Assembly: GCA_036274635.1 (NCBI GenBank)
Contig: DASUFI010000323.1
Coordinates: 1-51,003, forward strand
Source of the DNA: DASUFI01 sp036274635
Lineage (GTDB): Bacteria; Planctomycetota; B15-G4
DNA length: 51,003 nucleotides
Direction of reading: 5' to 3'
This document shows, piece by piece, positions 15,227 through 23,879 of the stretch. Numbering within the stretch: position 1 is the stretch's first letter; each line of letters begins with the position of its first letter. The position numbers and the translations under genes were made by a program. The notes beneath the pieces were generated by a model, which was not told the DNA's origin, did not search any database, and saw only the letters and a list, made by a program, of their open reading frames with translations.

Positions 15227-16209
15227 GGGTGGGCCGTGCCTTCGGCGGGCAGCCGCACGGTGAAGCGCGTGCCGCCGCCTGGCAGGCCGTCCTCCACCTG
15301 CACGTCGCCGCCGTGCAGGCGCGCCAGCTCGTGCACGATGAAGAGGCCGAGGCCCACGCCCGGCCGGCGGCGCACCGACTCGTCGCCGCCGCGCACGAAA
15401 GGCTCGAACAGGCGCGCGCGGTCCGCGCCCTGCAGGCCGGGGCCGTGGTCGCGCACCGACAGCTCCGCCCAGCGGCCGTGCGCGCGCACGCCCACCTCCA
15501 CCCGTGCCGGCGAGCCGCCGTACTTCACGCCGTTGGACACGAGGTTGTCGAGGATGCGGTCCACCGCCACCGGGTCGGCCAGCGCGGGCACGGGCGCGGG
15601 CGCGTCGAGCAGCAGCGTGGCGCCCGCGGCCCCGTGCAGCGCCAGCAGCCGCTCGAAGCCCTGACGCACGTAGGCCCCCAGATCCAGCGGCTCGGGGTGC
15701 ACCGCGAGGCCGCGCTCGAGCAGCCGGCGGCCCTCCAGCAGCTCGTCGATGGTGGCCGTGAGGCGCTGCAGGTCCTCGCCCGCGTGCTGCAGGTAGCGGG
15801 CCTGCTTGTCCGGCTCCACGCGCCCGAGCTGCAGCGACTCCACGTACAGCCGCGCCGAGGCCACGGGGCTGCGCAGCTCGTGCGTGATGGCCGCGAGGAA
15901 GTTGCGCTGCTGGCGCACCAGCAGCCGCTCGCGCCGCAGCGCGCGCAGCACGAACACCGCCGAGCCCGCCAGCAGCAGGAACAGGAAGCCCGATTCCATC
16001 AGGAACATGCGCGCCGTGCGCGCCGAGACCTCCCGCAGCACCTCCACCTGCGGCTCGGTCAACAGGCCGCCCGCGCTGCGCACGTGGGCCACGATCCAGT
16101 CGGCCTGGTTGAAGAAGAAGTACACCCACCACGTGGCGAGGGAGGCGTACAGCAGCAGCACCAGCGCGTACAGCCAGAGCCAGCGGCGGGCCTGGAGCTG
16201 GCCCTCCAC
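15223..16209 (-). CDS. Membrane sensor histidine kinase
   Basis: 328 residues from GTG 16209, one base after the hemL stop. Two membrane helices (about residues 10-33 and 68-88) enclose only about 34 extracytoplasmic residues, too short for a classical ligand domain, so it may sense within or next to the membrane. HisKA follows with the H-box FLAAITHELRSPVASA (phosphorylated His about residue 110). The ATPase domain has the N-box ILDNLVSNGVKYG, G1 VRDHGPGL, F-box LFEPFVRGG and G2 GVGLGLFIVHELARLHGG. It overlaps the response regulator by 4 nt. No HAMP domain is obvious. Confidence 0.93.
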   Translation of the reverse strand: MEGQLQARRWLWLYALVLLLYASLATWWVYFFFNQADWIVAHVRSAGGLLTEPQVEVLREVSARTARMFLMESGFLFLLLAGSAVFVLRALRRERLLVRQQRNFLAAITHELRSPVASARLYVESLQLGRVEPDKQARYLQHAGEDLQRLTATIDELLEGRRLLERGLAVHPEPLDLGAYVRQGFERLLALHGAAGATLLLDAPAPVPALADPVAVDRILDNLVSNGVKYGGSPARVEVGVRAHGRWAELSVRDHGPGLQGADRARLFEPFVRGGDESVRRRPGVGLGLFIVHELARLHGGDVQVEDGLPGGGTRFTVRLPAEGTAHP

Positions 16210-16210
16210 G

Positions 16211-17488
16211 TCAGCCGCCGGCCAGCGCGGCGCGCAGGGCGGCGGCCGCGGCGTCGAGCGCGGCCTCGTCGTGCGCGAGGCTGACGAAGGCCACCTCGTA
16301 GTAGCTGGGCGCCAGCCACACGCCGCGCTCCAGCAGCCGGCGGTGCGCCTGCGCGTAGCGCGGCGCGCCGGACGGCTCGATGCGATCGAAGCGCCGCGGC
16401 GGCGGGCCGTCCTGCAGGCAGGTCCACAGCACGCTGCCCACGCGCGCGACGCTGCCGCGCACGCCGTTCGCCTCCAGCGCCCCGCGCCAGCCCGCCTCGA
16501 GCCGCGCGCCCAACGCCTCGAGGCGCTCGTACACGCCGGCCAGCGTGAGCGCTCGCAGCGTCGCGAGGCCGGCGGCCATGGCCACCGGGTTCCCCGACAG
16601 CGTGCCGGCCTGGTAAACGGGCCCGAGCGGCGCGACCTGGTCCATGAGCGGCGTCGGCCCGGCATAGGCGCCCACGGGCATGCCCCCGCCCACGATCTTG
16701 CCCAGCGTCACGAGGTCGGGCGTGATGCCCGTGAGCTGCGTCATGCCACCGGGCGCGACGCGGAAGCCGGAGATGACCTCGTCGAAGATCAGCAGCGCGC
16801 CGTGCGCCGTGCACGCGGCGCGCAGCGCCCGCAGGAACTCCGCGCGCTGCACGAGCAGGCCGGCGTTGGCCGGCAGCGGCTCGACGATCACGCACGCGAT
16901 GTCCCGGCCGCGCTCCGCGAAGAGCCGCGCGAGGGCGGGCTCGTCGTCCAGCGGCAGCACCTCGGTCAGCGCCGCGACCTCCGCCGGCACGCCGGCCGAG
17001 CTGGGGGTGCCGAAGGTGGCCAGCCCCGAGCCGGCCTTCACCAGCAGCCCGTCCGCGTGGCCGTGGTAGCAGCCCTCGAACTTGACGATGCGCGAGCGGC
17101 CCGTGGCGCCGCGCGCGAGGCGCACGGCGCTCATCACGGCCTCGGTGCCGCTCGACACGAAGCGCACCTTGCCGGCGAAGGGGAAGCGCGCGAGCACGGC
17201 CTCGGCCAGCTCGACCTCGAGCGCGCAGGTCGCGCCGAAGGAGAGGCCGTCGATCGCCGCGCGCGCCACCGCCTCCACGACCGCGGGGTGCGCGTGGCCG
17301 AGGATGAGCGGGCCCCAGCTGCCCACGAAGTCGAGGTACTCGTGGCCCTCGCTGTCCCACAGACGGCAGCCGGCGCCGCGCGCGACGAAGGGCGGGTCGC
17401 CGCCGACGGACAGGAAGGCGCGCACCGGGGAGTCCACGCCGCCGGGCAGGGCGGCGCGGGCGCGGGCGAGGAGGGCGCGGTCGGTCAC
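16211..17488 (-). CDS. hemL: Glutamate-1-semialdehyde 2,1-aminomutase
   Basis: 425 residues from GTG 17488; the ATG at 17523 is out of frame. Motifs: LPGGVDSPVRAFLSVGGDPPF at the N-terminus, VSSGTEAVMSAVRLARG for the cofactor phosphate, FEGCYHGHADG, LLIFDEVISGFRV with the pyridine-nitrogen Asp, and TLGKIVGGGMPVGAYAG with the PLP Schiff-base Lys (about residue 264). Length is normal (about 427). It converts glutamate-1-semialdehyde into 5-aminolevulinate. The kinase starts one base downstream, so hemL, kinase and regulator form an operon. Confidence 0.95.
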   Translation of the reverse strand: MTDRALLARARAALPGGVDSPVRAFLSVGGDPPFVARGAGCRLWDSEGHEYLDFVGSWGPLILGHAHPAVVEAVARAAIDGLSFGATCALEVELAEAVLARFPFAGKVRFVSSGTEAVMSAVRLARGATGRSRIVKFEGCYHGHADGLLVKAGSGLATFGTPSSAGVPAEVAALTEVLPLDDEPALARLFAERGRDIACVIVEPLPANAGLLVQRAEFLRALRAACTAHGALLIFDEVISGFRVAPGGMTQLTGITPDLVTLGKIVGGGMPVGAYAGPTPLMDQVAPLGPVYQAGTLSGNPVAMAAGLATLRALTLAGVYERLEALGARLEAGWRGALEANGVRGSVARVGSVLWTCLQDGPPPRRFDRIEPSGAPRYAQAHRRLLERGVWLAPSYYEVAFVSLAHDEAALDAAAAALRAALAGG

Positions 17489-17565
17489 GGGCGGCCGCGC
17501 GGCGCGCGGGACGGGGCGTTCATGCGCGCCAGTCTCGGAAATCCGGCCGCCGCCGCGCCAGCGCC

Positions 17566-19086
17566 TCAGGGCCGCAGGATGGCCGGCACGAGCGCCGCCA
17601 GCTCGGCCTTGCGCGCGCCCGGCTGCAGGAGGCTGGCGTCGGCCATCAGCTCGTAGCCCACGAGGCCGTTCGGGCTGGCGTCGCGCAGCAGCGCCTCGAG
17701 GTCGGCGAGCACCACGTCCGGCGCGCGCGCCGCCGCTTCGCGCACGAGCGCATTGGTGCGGTCGTTGCCGCGGTTGGGGTGCAGGTCGAGCAGCTGCGCC
17801 TCGCGCAGGCGGCCCACCGCGGCCTCGTCCTCGCCCAGCAAGTACTGCGCGAGGCCCAGCTCGAAGACGGCGTAGGCGTGGCCCGGACTGATGGACACGG
17901 CCTCCTCGGCGGCGGCCTTGGCCTCCTCGACCGCGGCGCGCTCCTCGGGCGTGAGCTTGCGCTCGTGGAAGTCGTGCAGCGTGCCCACGAGCTGGTGCAC
18001 GCGCGGGTCCCAGTAGTCCGGGTCGCTCCACTGCGCGCCACCGTCGAAGGGCGCGGCCAGCGCGCGCAGCGGCAGAGCCGCGACGCCCTGCGACGGCGGC
18101 GGGCCCGTCTGCACCCGCGCGGAGCGCAGCTCCTCGCCCCACCAGCGGAACCCCAGGATCAGCGGCGGCTTGTCCGGCGCGGTGCGGATGAGGCCGGCCA
18201 CGAAGCGCTCCGGCAGCGCGGCGTGCACGCGCTCGCGCGCCGCGTCGAACTGCGCCCGGAGCGCGGGCGGCAGCGGCTGCTGGTGGTCCGGCGTCGAGGG
18301 CGGCACGAGCAGGTTGCTGGCCGACGTGCACAGCACGAGCCGCGCGCCCGCCCGGTGCGTCAGCGCGACGATCGAGTCGAGCAGTCGGCCGAAGGCCTCG
18401 TAGATGCAGTCGCGCCCGGCGGGCGTGAAGCCGGCCATCCGCCCCACCCAGGAGCCCAGCGGCTCGGGCTCGCCGTCGCCCTCCCACGGCACGCGGTCCA
18501 GGCGCGGCTCCCACAGGGATGCGACGAGGCCCGCGCAGCGCAGCTCGTCGAGCGGCGACAGCCCCTTGCCCTCGGCCAGAGCCGCACCCAAGCCCGGCTC
18601 GAAGAACTCCTGCTGACCCACCGACACCACCACGACGTCCGGATGCAGCGTGGCGAGCGCCTGGCGCAGCAGGATGAGCACGCGCTCGGCGCCGTAGCCC
18701 GGCCGGCCGAGGTTGATGACCTCGTGGCCGCGCCCCGGCTGGGCCGCGTCCAGCGCCGCGGCCAGGACCTTCGCCTCCAGCCCGCTGACGGTCGAGCCGC
18801 CCAGCAGCAGCACGCGCGCGCGCGCGTCGCGCGCCGGCACCTGCACCTCGCGCGCGGCGTCGCCGTACATCTGCGTGCGCCACCCGCCGGCCACCAGCTC
18901 GTCGGGCGAGAGGTAGCGCACGGTGTCGCTGAGGCCGGCACGCCGCTCGAAGCGCTCCCACGGGTCGCCCACGCCCGCCACGCGCAGGCCCACCTCGGCG
19001 AGGACCAGCAGGCCCACCAGCACCAGCGCGCCCAGGACGATGCGCTGCGCCAGCGACCGGCGGCGCGGGAGAGGCTGGACGAGCAT
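17566..19086 (-). CDS. Membrane-anchored SGNH/GDSL-hydrolase-like protein with C-terminal TPR-like helices
   Basis: 506 residues from ATG 19086. A basic start and helix (QRIVLGALVLVGLLVLAEVG, about residues 14-33) anchor the N-terminus. RVLLLGGSTVSG is block I of an SGNH hydrolase (Ser as nucleophile), NLGRPGYGAERVLILL resembles block II with its Gly/Arg, and VVVVSVGQQEFFEP is block III with Gln where Asn is usual. The C-terminal part (FELGLAQYLLGEDEAAVGRLREAQLLD) looks like TPR repeats. Such proteins are common in planctomycetes and may act on envelope glycans or lipids. Block V Asp/His was not located. TAGGCT ends 7 nt before the ATG. Confidence 0.7.
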   Translation of the reverse strand: MLVQPLPRRRSLAQRIVLGALVLVGLLVLAEVGLRVAGVGDPWERFERRAGLSDTVRYLSPDELVAGGWRTQMYGDAAREVQVPARDARARVLLLGGSTVSGLEAKVLAAALDAAQPGRGHEVINLGRPGYGAERVLILLRQALATLHPDVVVVSVGQQEFFEPGLGAALAEGKGLSPLDELRCAGLVASLWEPRLDRVPWEGDGEPEPLGSWVGRMAGFTPAGRDCIYEAFGRLLDSIVALTHRAGARLVLCTSASNLLVPPSTPDHQQPLPPALRAQFDAARERVHAALPERFVAGLIRTAPDKPPLILGFRWWGEELRSARVQTGPPPSQGVAALPLRALAAPFDGGAQWSDPDYWDPRVHQLVGTLHDFHERKLTPEERAAVEEAKAAAEEAVSISPGHAYAVFELGLAQYLLGEDEAAVGRLREAQLLDLHPNRGNDRTNALVREAAARAPDVVLADLEALLRDASPNGLVGYELMADASLLQPGARKAELAALVPAILRP

Positions 19087-19093
19087 GGCGCGC

Positions 19094-19099
19094 AGCCTA
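19094..19099 (-). promoter_or_regulatory. -10-like TAGGCT, leaderless start of the SGNH protein
   Basis: TAGGCT (19099-19094) ends 7 nt before ATG 19086, leaving no room for a ribosome binding site. Confidence 0.35.
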
Positions 19100-19212
19100 T
19101 CGCGACCGGGGCGCGCCTGCGACCAGCCGCGCCACGACAGGGCCGCCGCGCACCCGCCGGCTGCGCCCGGAAGATCCGCAGGCCGCCTACGAGGGACGCT
19201 GAGCCCTCGCCC

Positions 19213-19249
19213 GCGTCCAGGACGATCTCAGTGATGAACTCCTGGACGC
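19213..19249. repeat. Inverted repeat in the 19087-19390 gap
   Basis: Perfect 10-bp arms GCGTCCAGGA and TCCTGGACGC are separated by 17 bp. It lies in the 304-bp divergent gap between the SGNH gene and the secreted protein at 19391, upstream of both. It could be an operator or an RNA hairpin. The rest of the gap shows nothing I can support; a 12-codon frame at 19278 with AAGGA before it is too short to judge. Confidence 0.35.
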
Positions 19250-19390
19250 ATCCACCCATCCACCCCAAGGACACGCCATGAACGCGGCCTGCGTGGCGCG
19301 CCTGCGGTCCTGACTCTGGCGGCGCGGCTTCAGCCTCACGTCGCCGCGTGTCGATATCGGGCGACTTCCCCTCCCCGACTGGACGTCGCC

Positions 19391-20965
19391 ATGAAGCCGC
19401 TCTCCGTCGCCGCCGCCCTGCTGCTCGGTGTCACCCTCCTCCGCGCCCAGCAGGTGCCGGCCACCGTGATCGAGATGACCGGCAGGAACGCCTACGCGTG
19501 GGCCGACGACCTCTACGCGTGGAGCGGCGGCTGGCAGGGCCCGCAGGCGATCTGGGATCGCGGCGAGCACCAGGACGACCCGGACGCGTGGACGCAGACC
19601 TCCAACGACGAGGGCAGCACCTGGTGGGCGGCCGCGCCCGGCACGGGCTGCGGCGTCCTCGTGGTGGACATGAAGCAGGTGCGCACGATCAACCGCTTCA
19701 GCGTCTTCCAGATGATGGACAGCGACGGCACCGTCACCGCGATCAGCATCTTCCGCAACAGCGCCTTCACCGGCGACCTCGCGCCGTGCAGCACGAGCAA
19801 GGGCTGGAAGGCCGTGGTGAAGAAGCACGCCGTCGAGGCCGGCGTGAACGACGGCGACAGCGTCTCCAGCCCGACCAAGATCGAGGTGCCGGACTTCAGC
19901 AGCCGCTACCTCATGCTGCAGGTCTACAACACCTCCAGCCCCGAGGGCTCGTACATCGAGTTCAAGGGCATCAAGGCCTTCCTGGACGACTCGGTGAACG
20001 TCCTGCGCGGCGGGCCGACCGCCTGCGTGTCCGTCGAGCCGCCCGGCCTGGCCACGACCGAGCCCGGCGTCGGCGACTACGCCGTGGAGGAAGGCGTGCC
20101 CGTGGACATCTCCACCGACGAGCCCGATGCGCTCACCTTCCTCGGCTGGGCCACCGGCGGCTCCGTCGACGTGGACGACGACTCGGCAGCGGACATGACC
20201 GCGACCTTCGGCGCCGACGGCGGCGAGGTCACCGCGCGCTTCGAGCTGGACCAGATGACGCGCGGCATGACGGGCGTCATCTCCGCCGACGACGCCGGGA
20301 TCGAGGCCTTCACCACGAAGCCCAAGCTGACGGCCAGCTTCACGGACCCCGTGAGCGGCAAGGCCCGCACGCTCGCGCTCAAGGTGCTGACCAAGCCGAC
20401 CGCGGACGATCCGCAGGACGAGATCACCTTCGAGTGGAACCGCAACGTCCGGCTGTTCGACGCCAAGTGCCTGACGGCCTCGGAGAAGCTGGCGAAGACG
20501 GCGGGCTGGTTCACCGGTGAGCACCAGCACCAGCTGCCACTGCAGCTCGAGGTGTCGGGCGCGGACTTGCCCGAAGGCCCGGCGAGCGTGCCCGTCCGCG
20601 GCCTCACCGCGCCGACCGTCGAGGACGAGTCCTGGGACGAGACCGCGGACGGTCAGGCGACGCTGACGCTGACCGGCGAGTGGTTCGGCACCGTGGCGCC
20701 GAAGGTCTGGCGCGAGTACGTGATCGCGGATCCGGTCTCGGGCGAGGACGTGATCTACCGTCAGCAGATGAAGGTGCTGAAGCCCACCGTGGACACCAGC
20801 GACTTCACGGACAGCAAGGGCAAGCCCAGCTGCATGGATCCCGAGACGGGCGAGAGCTCGGTCACGGTGATCGTGCCGGAGGCGCCGGCCACGGGCGAGC
20901 TGAACGGCATCGTGGTCGTCGAGAGCCGCGCGGGGCTCGGAGCGTGGGAGACGGAGTGGCCGTAG
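19391..20965 (+). CDS. Secreted protein with an F5/8 type C-like N-terminal domain
   Basis: 524 residues from ATG 19391; MKPLSVAAALLLGVTLLRAQ is a signal peptide. Residues about 25-200 look like a discoidin (F5/8 type C) jelly roll: QAIWDRGEHQDDPDAWTQ, GCGVLVVDMKQVRTINRFSV and SRYLMLQVYNTSSPEGSYIE follow the expected order of a 'lack of order' followed by strand motifs binding glycans. A second beta-rich region holds FLGWATGGSVDVDDDSAADM, similar to InlB-type repeats, and further Ig-like segments. No catalytic motif was seen; carbohydrate binding or surface adhesion is an inference. Its codon use matches the surroundings. Confidence 0.75.
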   Translation: MKPLSVAAALLLGVTLLRAQQVPATVIEMTGRNAYAWADDLYAWSGGWQGPQAIWDRGEHQDDPDAWTQTSNDEGSTWWAAAPGTGCGVLVVDMKQVRTINRFSVFQMMDSDGTVTAISIFRNSAFTGDLAPCSTSKGWKAVVKKHAVEAGVNDGDSVSSPTKIEVPDFSSRYLMLQVYNTSSPEGSYIEFKGIKAFLDDSVNVLRGGPTACVSVEPPGLATTEPGVGDYAVEEGVPVDISTDEPDALTFLGWATGGSVDVDDDSAADMTATFGADGGEVTARFELDQMTRGMTGVISADDAGIEAFTTKPKLTASFTDPVSGKARTLALKVLTKPTADDPQDEITFEWNRNVRLFDAKCLTASEKLAKTAGWFTGEHQHQLPLQLEVSGADLPEGPASVPVRGLTAPTVEDESWDETADGQATLTLTGEWFGTVAPKVWREYVIADPVSGEDVIYRQQMKVLKPTVDTSDFTDSKGKPSCMDPETGESSVTVIVPEAPATGELNGIVVVESRAGLGAWETEWP

Positions 20966-20999
20966 TCGCGCGGCGAGGCCGCGACGACGTCCACAGGCC

Positions 21000-21608
21000 T
21001 CACGCGTCCGCGCGAAGGCTCGCGAGCTCCCGGCGCAGGCGGTAGTGCTCGATCCACGTGCCCCACACGATGATCGTGGGCTTGTCCGCGACCCATACGA
21101 CGTAGCCAAGTGAGTCTGGGTATCTGTCCGCAGCGTGGTCCCGCACCCACGCTGCAACGGCGTCCGCGTCCGGGAAGCGGGCGCCTGGGGCCGGCTCCAC
21201 GAGATCCGTGACGTCGTAGTCGATGGTCGACGCGTCGAAGAAGATCTTGTCCGGCCAGCACGTGTGCACCAGCCAGGCGCCGGCGCACACGAGCAGGACG
21301 GCACTGGCAACGGTCGCGATCCGGAATTGCCGCGCTCCGAGCCGCCGCCGGAGGCGCACGAGCAGCAGCGCCAGCGCGAGCGACGCCAGCAGGTGCGCCA
21401 CCAGCCACGGCACCACGAAGCTAGGCGCCTCATCCATGAGAGCGGCGAGCCATCCCAGGATCACGGGGCTGAGGTTGCTCAGTGCTCCGTCCTGGAAGGT
21501 TGGCGCGACGGGCAGCAGCGAGAGCAGGAGCCAGGAGATCGCCAAGGCGATCCAGAAGGATCGCCGGCTCGGCGCCGTCGGCTCGGTCACGGATGGTCGG
21601 ATGGCCAT
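21000..21608 (-). CDS. Membrane protein of unknown function
   Basis: 202 residues from ATG 21608, which has GGAGG six bases upstream. Three hydrophobic segments are seen: FWIALAISWLLLSLLPVA, a Leu/Ala-rich one (FVVPWLVAHLLASLALALLL) and IATVASAVLLVCAGAWLVHT. A soluble C-terminal part of about 85 residues follows (from FPDADAVAAWVRDHAADRY to the end), probably outside the cytoplasm. No family is recognised. It stands on the minus strand 35 bp from the secreted protein at 19391-20965, convergent with it. Confidence 0.7.
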   Translation of the reverse strand: MAIRPSVTEPTAPSRRSFWIALAISWLLLSLLPVAPTFQDGALSNLSPVILGWLAALMDEAPSFVVPWLVAHLLASLALALLLVRLRRRLGARQFRIATVASAVLLVCAGAWLVHTCWPDKIFFDASTIDYDVTDLVEPAPGARFPDADAVAAWVRDHAADRYPDSLGYVVWVADKPTIIVWGTWIEHYRLRRELASLRADA

Positions 21609-21692
21609 CGTGCCCTCCATGCGCGATCGAGCGCCGGAAACGGCCAAGAACTCCGGTTTTTCAGCAGGTCGAGAGGGCCCTGCGCACGCTCG

Positions 21693-22229
21693 TCAGCCGC
21701 GGTCGCCGAGCTCCCGATAGAAGTACGTCGTCCCGCACGGCGCGCCGTCGGGCATCAGCGCGTAGTTCGGGATGTCGCCGACGCGCACCCAGCCCAGCCG
21801 CGCATAGAGCCGCGCCGCGTCGCCGTCGGTCACGGCGTCGAGCACGAGCAGCGTCTTGCCGCACTCGCGCGCCGTGTCTTCCGCGGCGCGCATGAGCACC
21901 TCGCCCAGCCCGCGGCGGCGCGCGCGCCGGTGGACGAGCATCTTGGCCAGGTCGGCGCGGTGCGGCTGGTTCTCGGGCAGGTCGAGGATCAGTTGCACCG
22001 TGCCGCACACACCGTGGGTGTCCTCGGCAACCAGCAGCGCGCGGTGGCCGGCGGCGACGTCCTCCGCGACGCGCCGCCAGAAGCGCTCGGCGCGCTCGCG
22101 CGTGAGTGGCAGCATGAAGCTGACGGACGCGCCGCCCTCGACGCAGTCGATGAGGACGTCGCAGAGCGCGGCGAGGGTGCGGGAGTCGACGACGTGGAGG
22201 CGGCGGATGGAGTCGGATGACGTCGGCAT
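21693..22229 (-). CDS. GNAT-family N-acetyltransferase
   Basis: 178 residues from ATG 22229, with AGGA close upstream. The GNAT core is visible: ALLVAEDTHGVCGTVQL (strands 2-4), then DLAKMLVHRRARRRGLGEVLMRAA, which contains the acetyl-CoA-binding Q/RxxGxG/A motif (RARRRGLG), and LVLDAVTDGDAARLYARLGW with the typical 'A-x-x-L-Y-x-x-x-G-(F/W)' ending. The acceptor is unknown; related small GNATs act on antibiotics, polyamines or protein N-termini. Divergent genes are absent; it lies downstream of the gene at 22243-22599, 13 bp apart, probably in one transcript. Confidence 0.88.
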   Translation of the reverse strand: MPTSSDSIRRLHVVDSRTLAALCDVLIDCVEGGASVSFMLPLTRERAERFWRRVAEDVAAGHRALLVAEDTHGVCGTVQLILDLPENQPHRADLAKMLVHRRARRRGLGEVLMRAAEDTARECGKTLLVLDAVTDGDAARLYARLGWVRVGDIPNYALMPDGAPCGTTYFYRELGDRG

Positions 22230-22242
22230 GCTTCCTGCCAGC

Positions 22243-22599
22243 CTACGGCGCGCGGCAGCGATACTCGCCAATGACTTCGATCACGCCAACGATGTTGTCG
22301 TTGAGCTGTTCGACGTCTTCGGCGGGGATCCACCACTCGGTGTGGTGCGGCCCCCCGACCCGGTGGACCTCGTACCGCTCGATGAAAGCGCGGCGAACGA
22401 GGAAGCGCGTGACGTAGCCAACGCCGCTGTCGGCCGTGTTCCAGCGGCTAGCTATCTCGATGGCGTACTCCTCGTTCGTGACCGGATAGAAGATCGGTTG
22501 CTCGGGCAGCCGCGGCGGCCAGCGCCGGAAGTTGCTCGCCTCGAGCAGCTTCAACTCGTTCGGTCCGACGGGTCGGTAGAGGGGGGTCGTGTCGTCCAT
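22243..22599 (-). CDS. Conserved hypothetical protein (crystallin J1-like annotation)
   Basis: 118 residues from ATG 22599. The sequence YRPVGPNELKLLEASNF, PPRLPEQPIFYPVTNEEYA, YVTRFLVRRAFIERY and HTEWWIPAEDVEQLNDNIVG follows a conserved small family that, from memory, databases label 'ADP-ribosylation/crystallin J1'; that name implies no proven ADP-ribosyl activity. It is compact, soluble and without a signal peptide. It sits just upstream of the GNAT gene. Function unknown. Confidence 0.75.
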   Translation of the reverse strand: MDDTTPLYRPVGPNELKLLEASNFRRWPPRLPEQPIFYPVTNEEYAIEIASRWNTADSGVGYVTRFLVRRAFIERYEVHRVGGPHHTEWWIPAEDVEQLNDNIVGVIEVIGEYRCRAP

Positions 22600-22644
22600 G
22601 AGTGTCTCGGCGCGGTGCAGCTCAGCTGCGGCGGCGCGATGGAC

Positions 22645-23289
22645 TCACCTGCGGAACCGCTCGAATCTGTACGCCACCTCCGGCCCGCCTTTCCTCTCGT
22701 ACGCCAGCTGCGCCACCAGCAGCGCGAACGGCTCCGTGAACCGCGCCATGCGCAGCGGCCCCGCATCCACCGGCTCGAAGCCCACGTCGCGGATGAGCCG
22801 CGCGGCCACCCGCTTGGCGCGCGTGTCGTCGCCGCAATAGACGAGGCTCGGCCGCTGCGCGCGCCGGCGTGCCGCGTACACGCCGAAGAGCACCTCGCTG
22901 GGCACCGTGTTGAAGGCGGACACGACGCGCGCCTTCGGCCTCTTGCGCGCCAGCGCCTCGGCGCCCGACGAGGTGCGCGCGACGGCCAGCTGCGTGTCGG
23001 CGGCGTTCATCGGCAGCGAGCAGCTGACGACCACCTTGCCGGAGAGGTCGCCGGCCTGGCGCAGCACGTCGCCGACGCGCGACCAGTGCACGGCCAGCAG
23101 CACGGCGTCCGCGCCCCGCGCCGCCTCGCGCGGCGTGCCGCAGCAGGCGCGCCGGCCGGCCTCGCGCGCCAGCCGCGCGAGCTTGCGCGGGCTGTGCGAG
23201 TAGCTGAACACGACGTCGTGCTCGGCGCGCGCGAAGAGCGTGCCGAGCTTGGCGCCCATGAGCCCCGAGCCCAGGATGCCGATGCGCAT
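22645..23289 (-). CDS. NADP-dependent F420-type oxidoreductase-like protein
   Basis: 214 residues from ATG 23289. MRIGILGSGLMGAKLGTLFA is a Rossmann nucleotide site with GxGxxG; AEHDVVFSYSHSPRKLARL has the Ser/Arg (SHSPRK) that reads the 2'-phosphate of NADP. GADAVLLAVHWSRVGDVL and VSAFNTVPSEVLFG are the blocks shared with F420:NADP oxidoreductases (F420_oxidored), and the C-terminal helix with PSLVYCGDD completes the domain. Many homologues have unknown substrates and do not use F420, so only reductase is proposed. It lies between the membrane protein at 23324 and the small gene at 22243, all on one strand. Confidence 0.82.
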   Translation of the reverse strand: MRIGILGSGLMGAKLGTLFARAEHDVVFSYSHSPRKLARLAREAGRRACCGTPREAARGADAVLLAVHWSRVGDVLRQAGDLSGKVVVSCSLPMNAADTQLAVARTSSGAEALARKRPKARVVSAFNTVPSEVLFGVYAARRRAQRPSLVYCGDDTRAKRVAARLIRDVGFEPVDAGPLRMARFTEPFALLVAQLAYERKGGPEVAYRFERFRR

Positions 23290-23323
23290 GGTCTCCTCCG
23301 TCCGTCGCAGCTCGGTCACGCCC

Positions 23324-23878
23324 TCAGGGCGGCGGGTCGTCCCGCGACGCCGTCTCGCCGCTCTGCAGGGCATTGTAGGTCACCGCGTCCCACGCGTTGT
23401 GGATGCCGCACAGGAGCAGCAGCACCGTGCCGCCGGCGATCGCGAACTGCGCGCCGGCGCTGAAGCCTTCCAGGCACAGGCCCGCGATCGCGAAGTCGAC
23501 GTAGGCGACGAGCGGCAGCAGCGCGTGCCAGACCCAGTCCTCGAGCACCGCCCGGTAGACCGACACGGCGCGCGCCCGGCGCACGACGATGGCGGCGTAG
23601 CCGACGCCGAGCAGCCCCATGACGCCGACGACGTCCGCCGCCGTGGCCACCGAGCGCCACGGCGCGCTGAGCACCGCCGATACGAGCAGCGCCGCGCAGA
23701 AGTGCACCACCGTGGGCGACGCGAAGGCCCCGATGGCCCGCCCCGTCTGAGGGCCGCGCCGCTCGGCCACCAGCGTGATGACCACGAACATCAGACCGGT
23801 GAGCGCCGCCGCGGACGAGCCGACGATGACGTAGAAGCTCTCCCACTCCGGCAGCGCGGGCGCACCGGCCTCGGGCAT
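23324..23878 (-). CDS. Small polytopic membrane protein
   Basis: 184 residues from ATG 23878, one base after the DUF1801 stop. Five hydrophobic segments are present: FYVIVGSSAAALTGLMFVVI, VVHFCAALLVSAVLSA, VVGVMGLLGVGYAAIVV, HALLPLVAYVDFAIAGLCL and FAIAGGTVLLLLCGIHNAW. A conserved-looking SSAAALTGLMFV and the HNAWDAVTY at the end fit a family of uncharacterised bacterial membrane proteins. No transport signature was found. Likely co-transcribed with the DUF1801 gene. Confidence 0.75.
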   Translation of the reverse strand: MPEAGAPALPEWESFYVIVGSSAAALTGLMFVVITLVAERRGPQTGRAIGAFASPTVVHFCAALLVSAVLSAPWRSVATAADVVGVMGLLGVGYAAIVVRRARAVSVYRAVLEDWVWHALLPLVAYVDFAIAGLCLEGFSAGAQFAIAGGTVLLLLCGIHNAWDAVTYNALQSGETASRDDPPP

Positions 23879-23879
23879 G

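Noticed and set aside
17488..17523. ATG 17523 as the hemL start
   Set aside because: It is out of frame and closes after twelve codons; GTG 17488 gives the normal length.
19278..19313. A 12-codon frame with AAGGA upstream, before the secreted protein at 19391
   Set aside because: Too short, without control codons or repeats of a leader peptide; could be chance.
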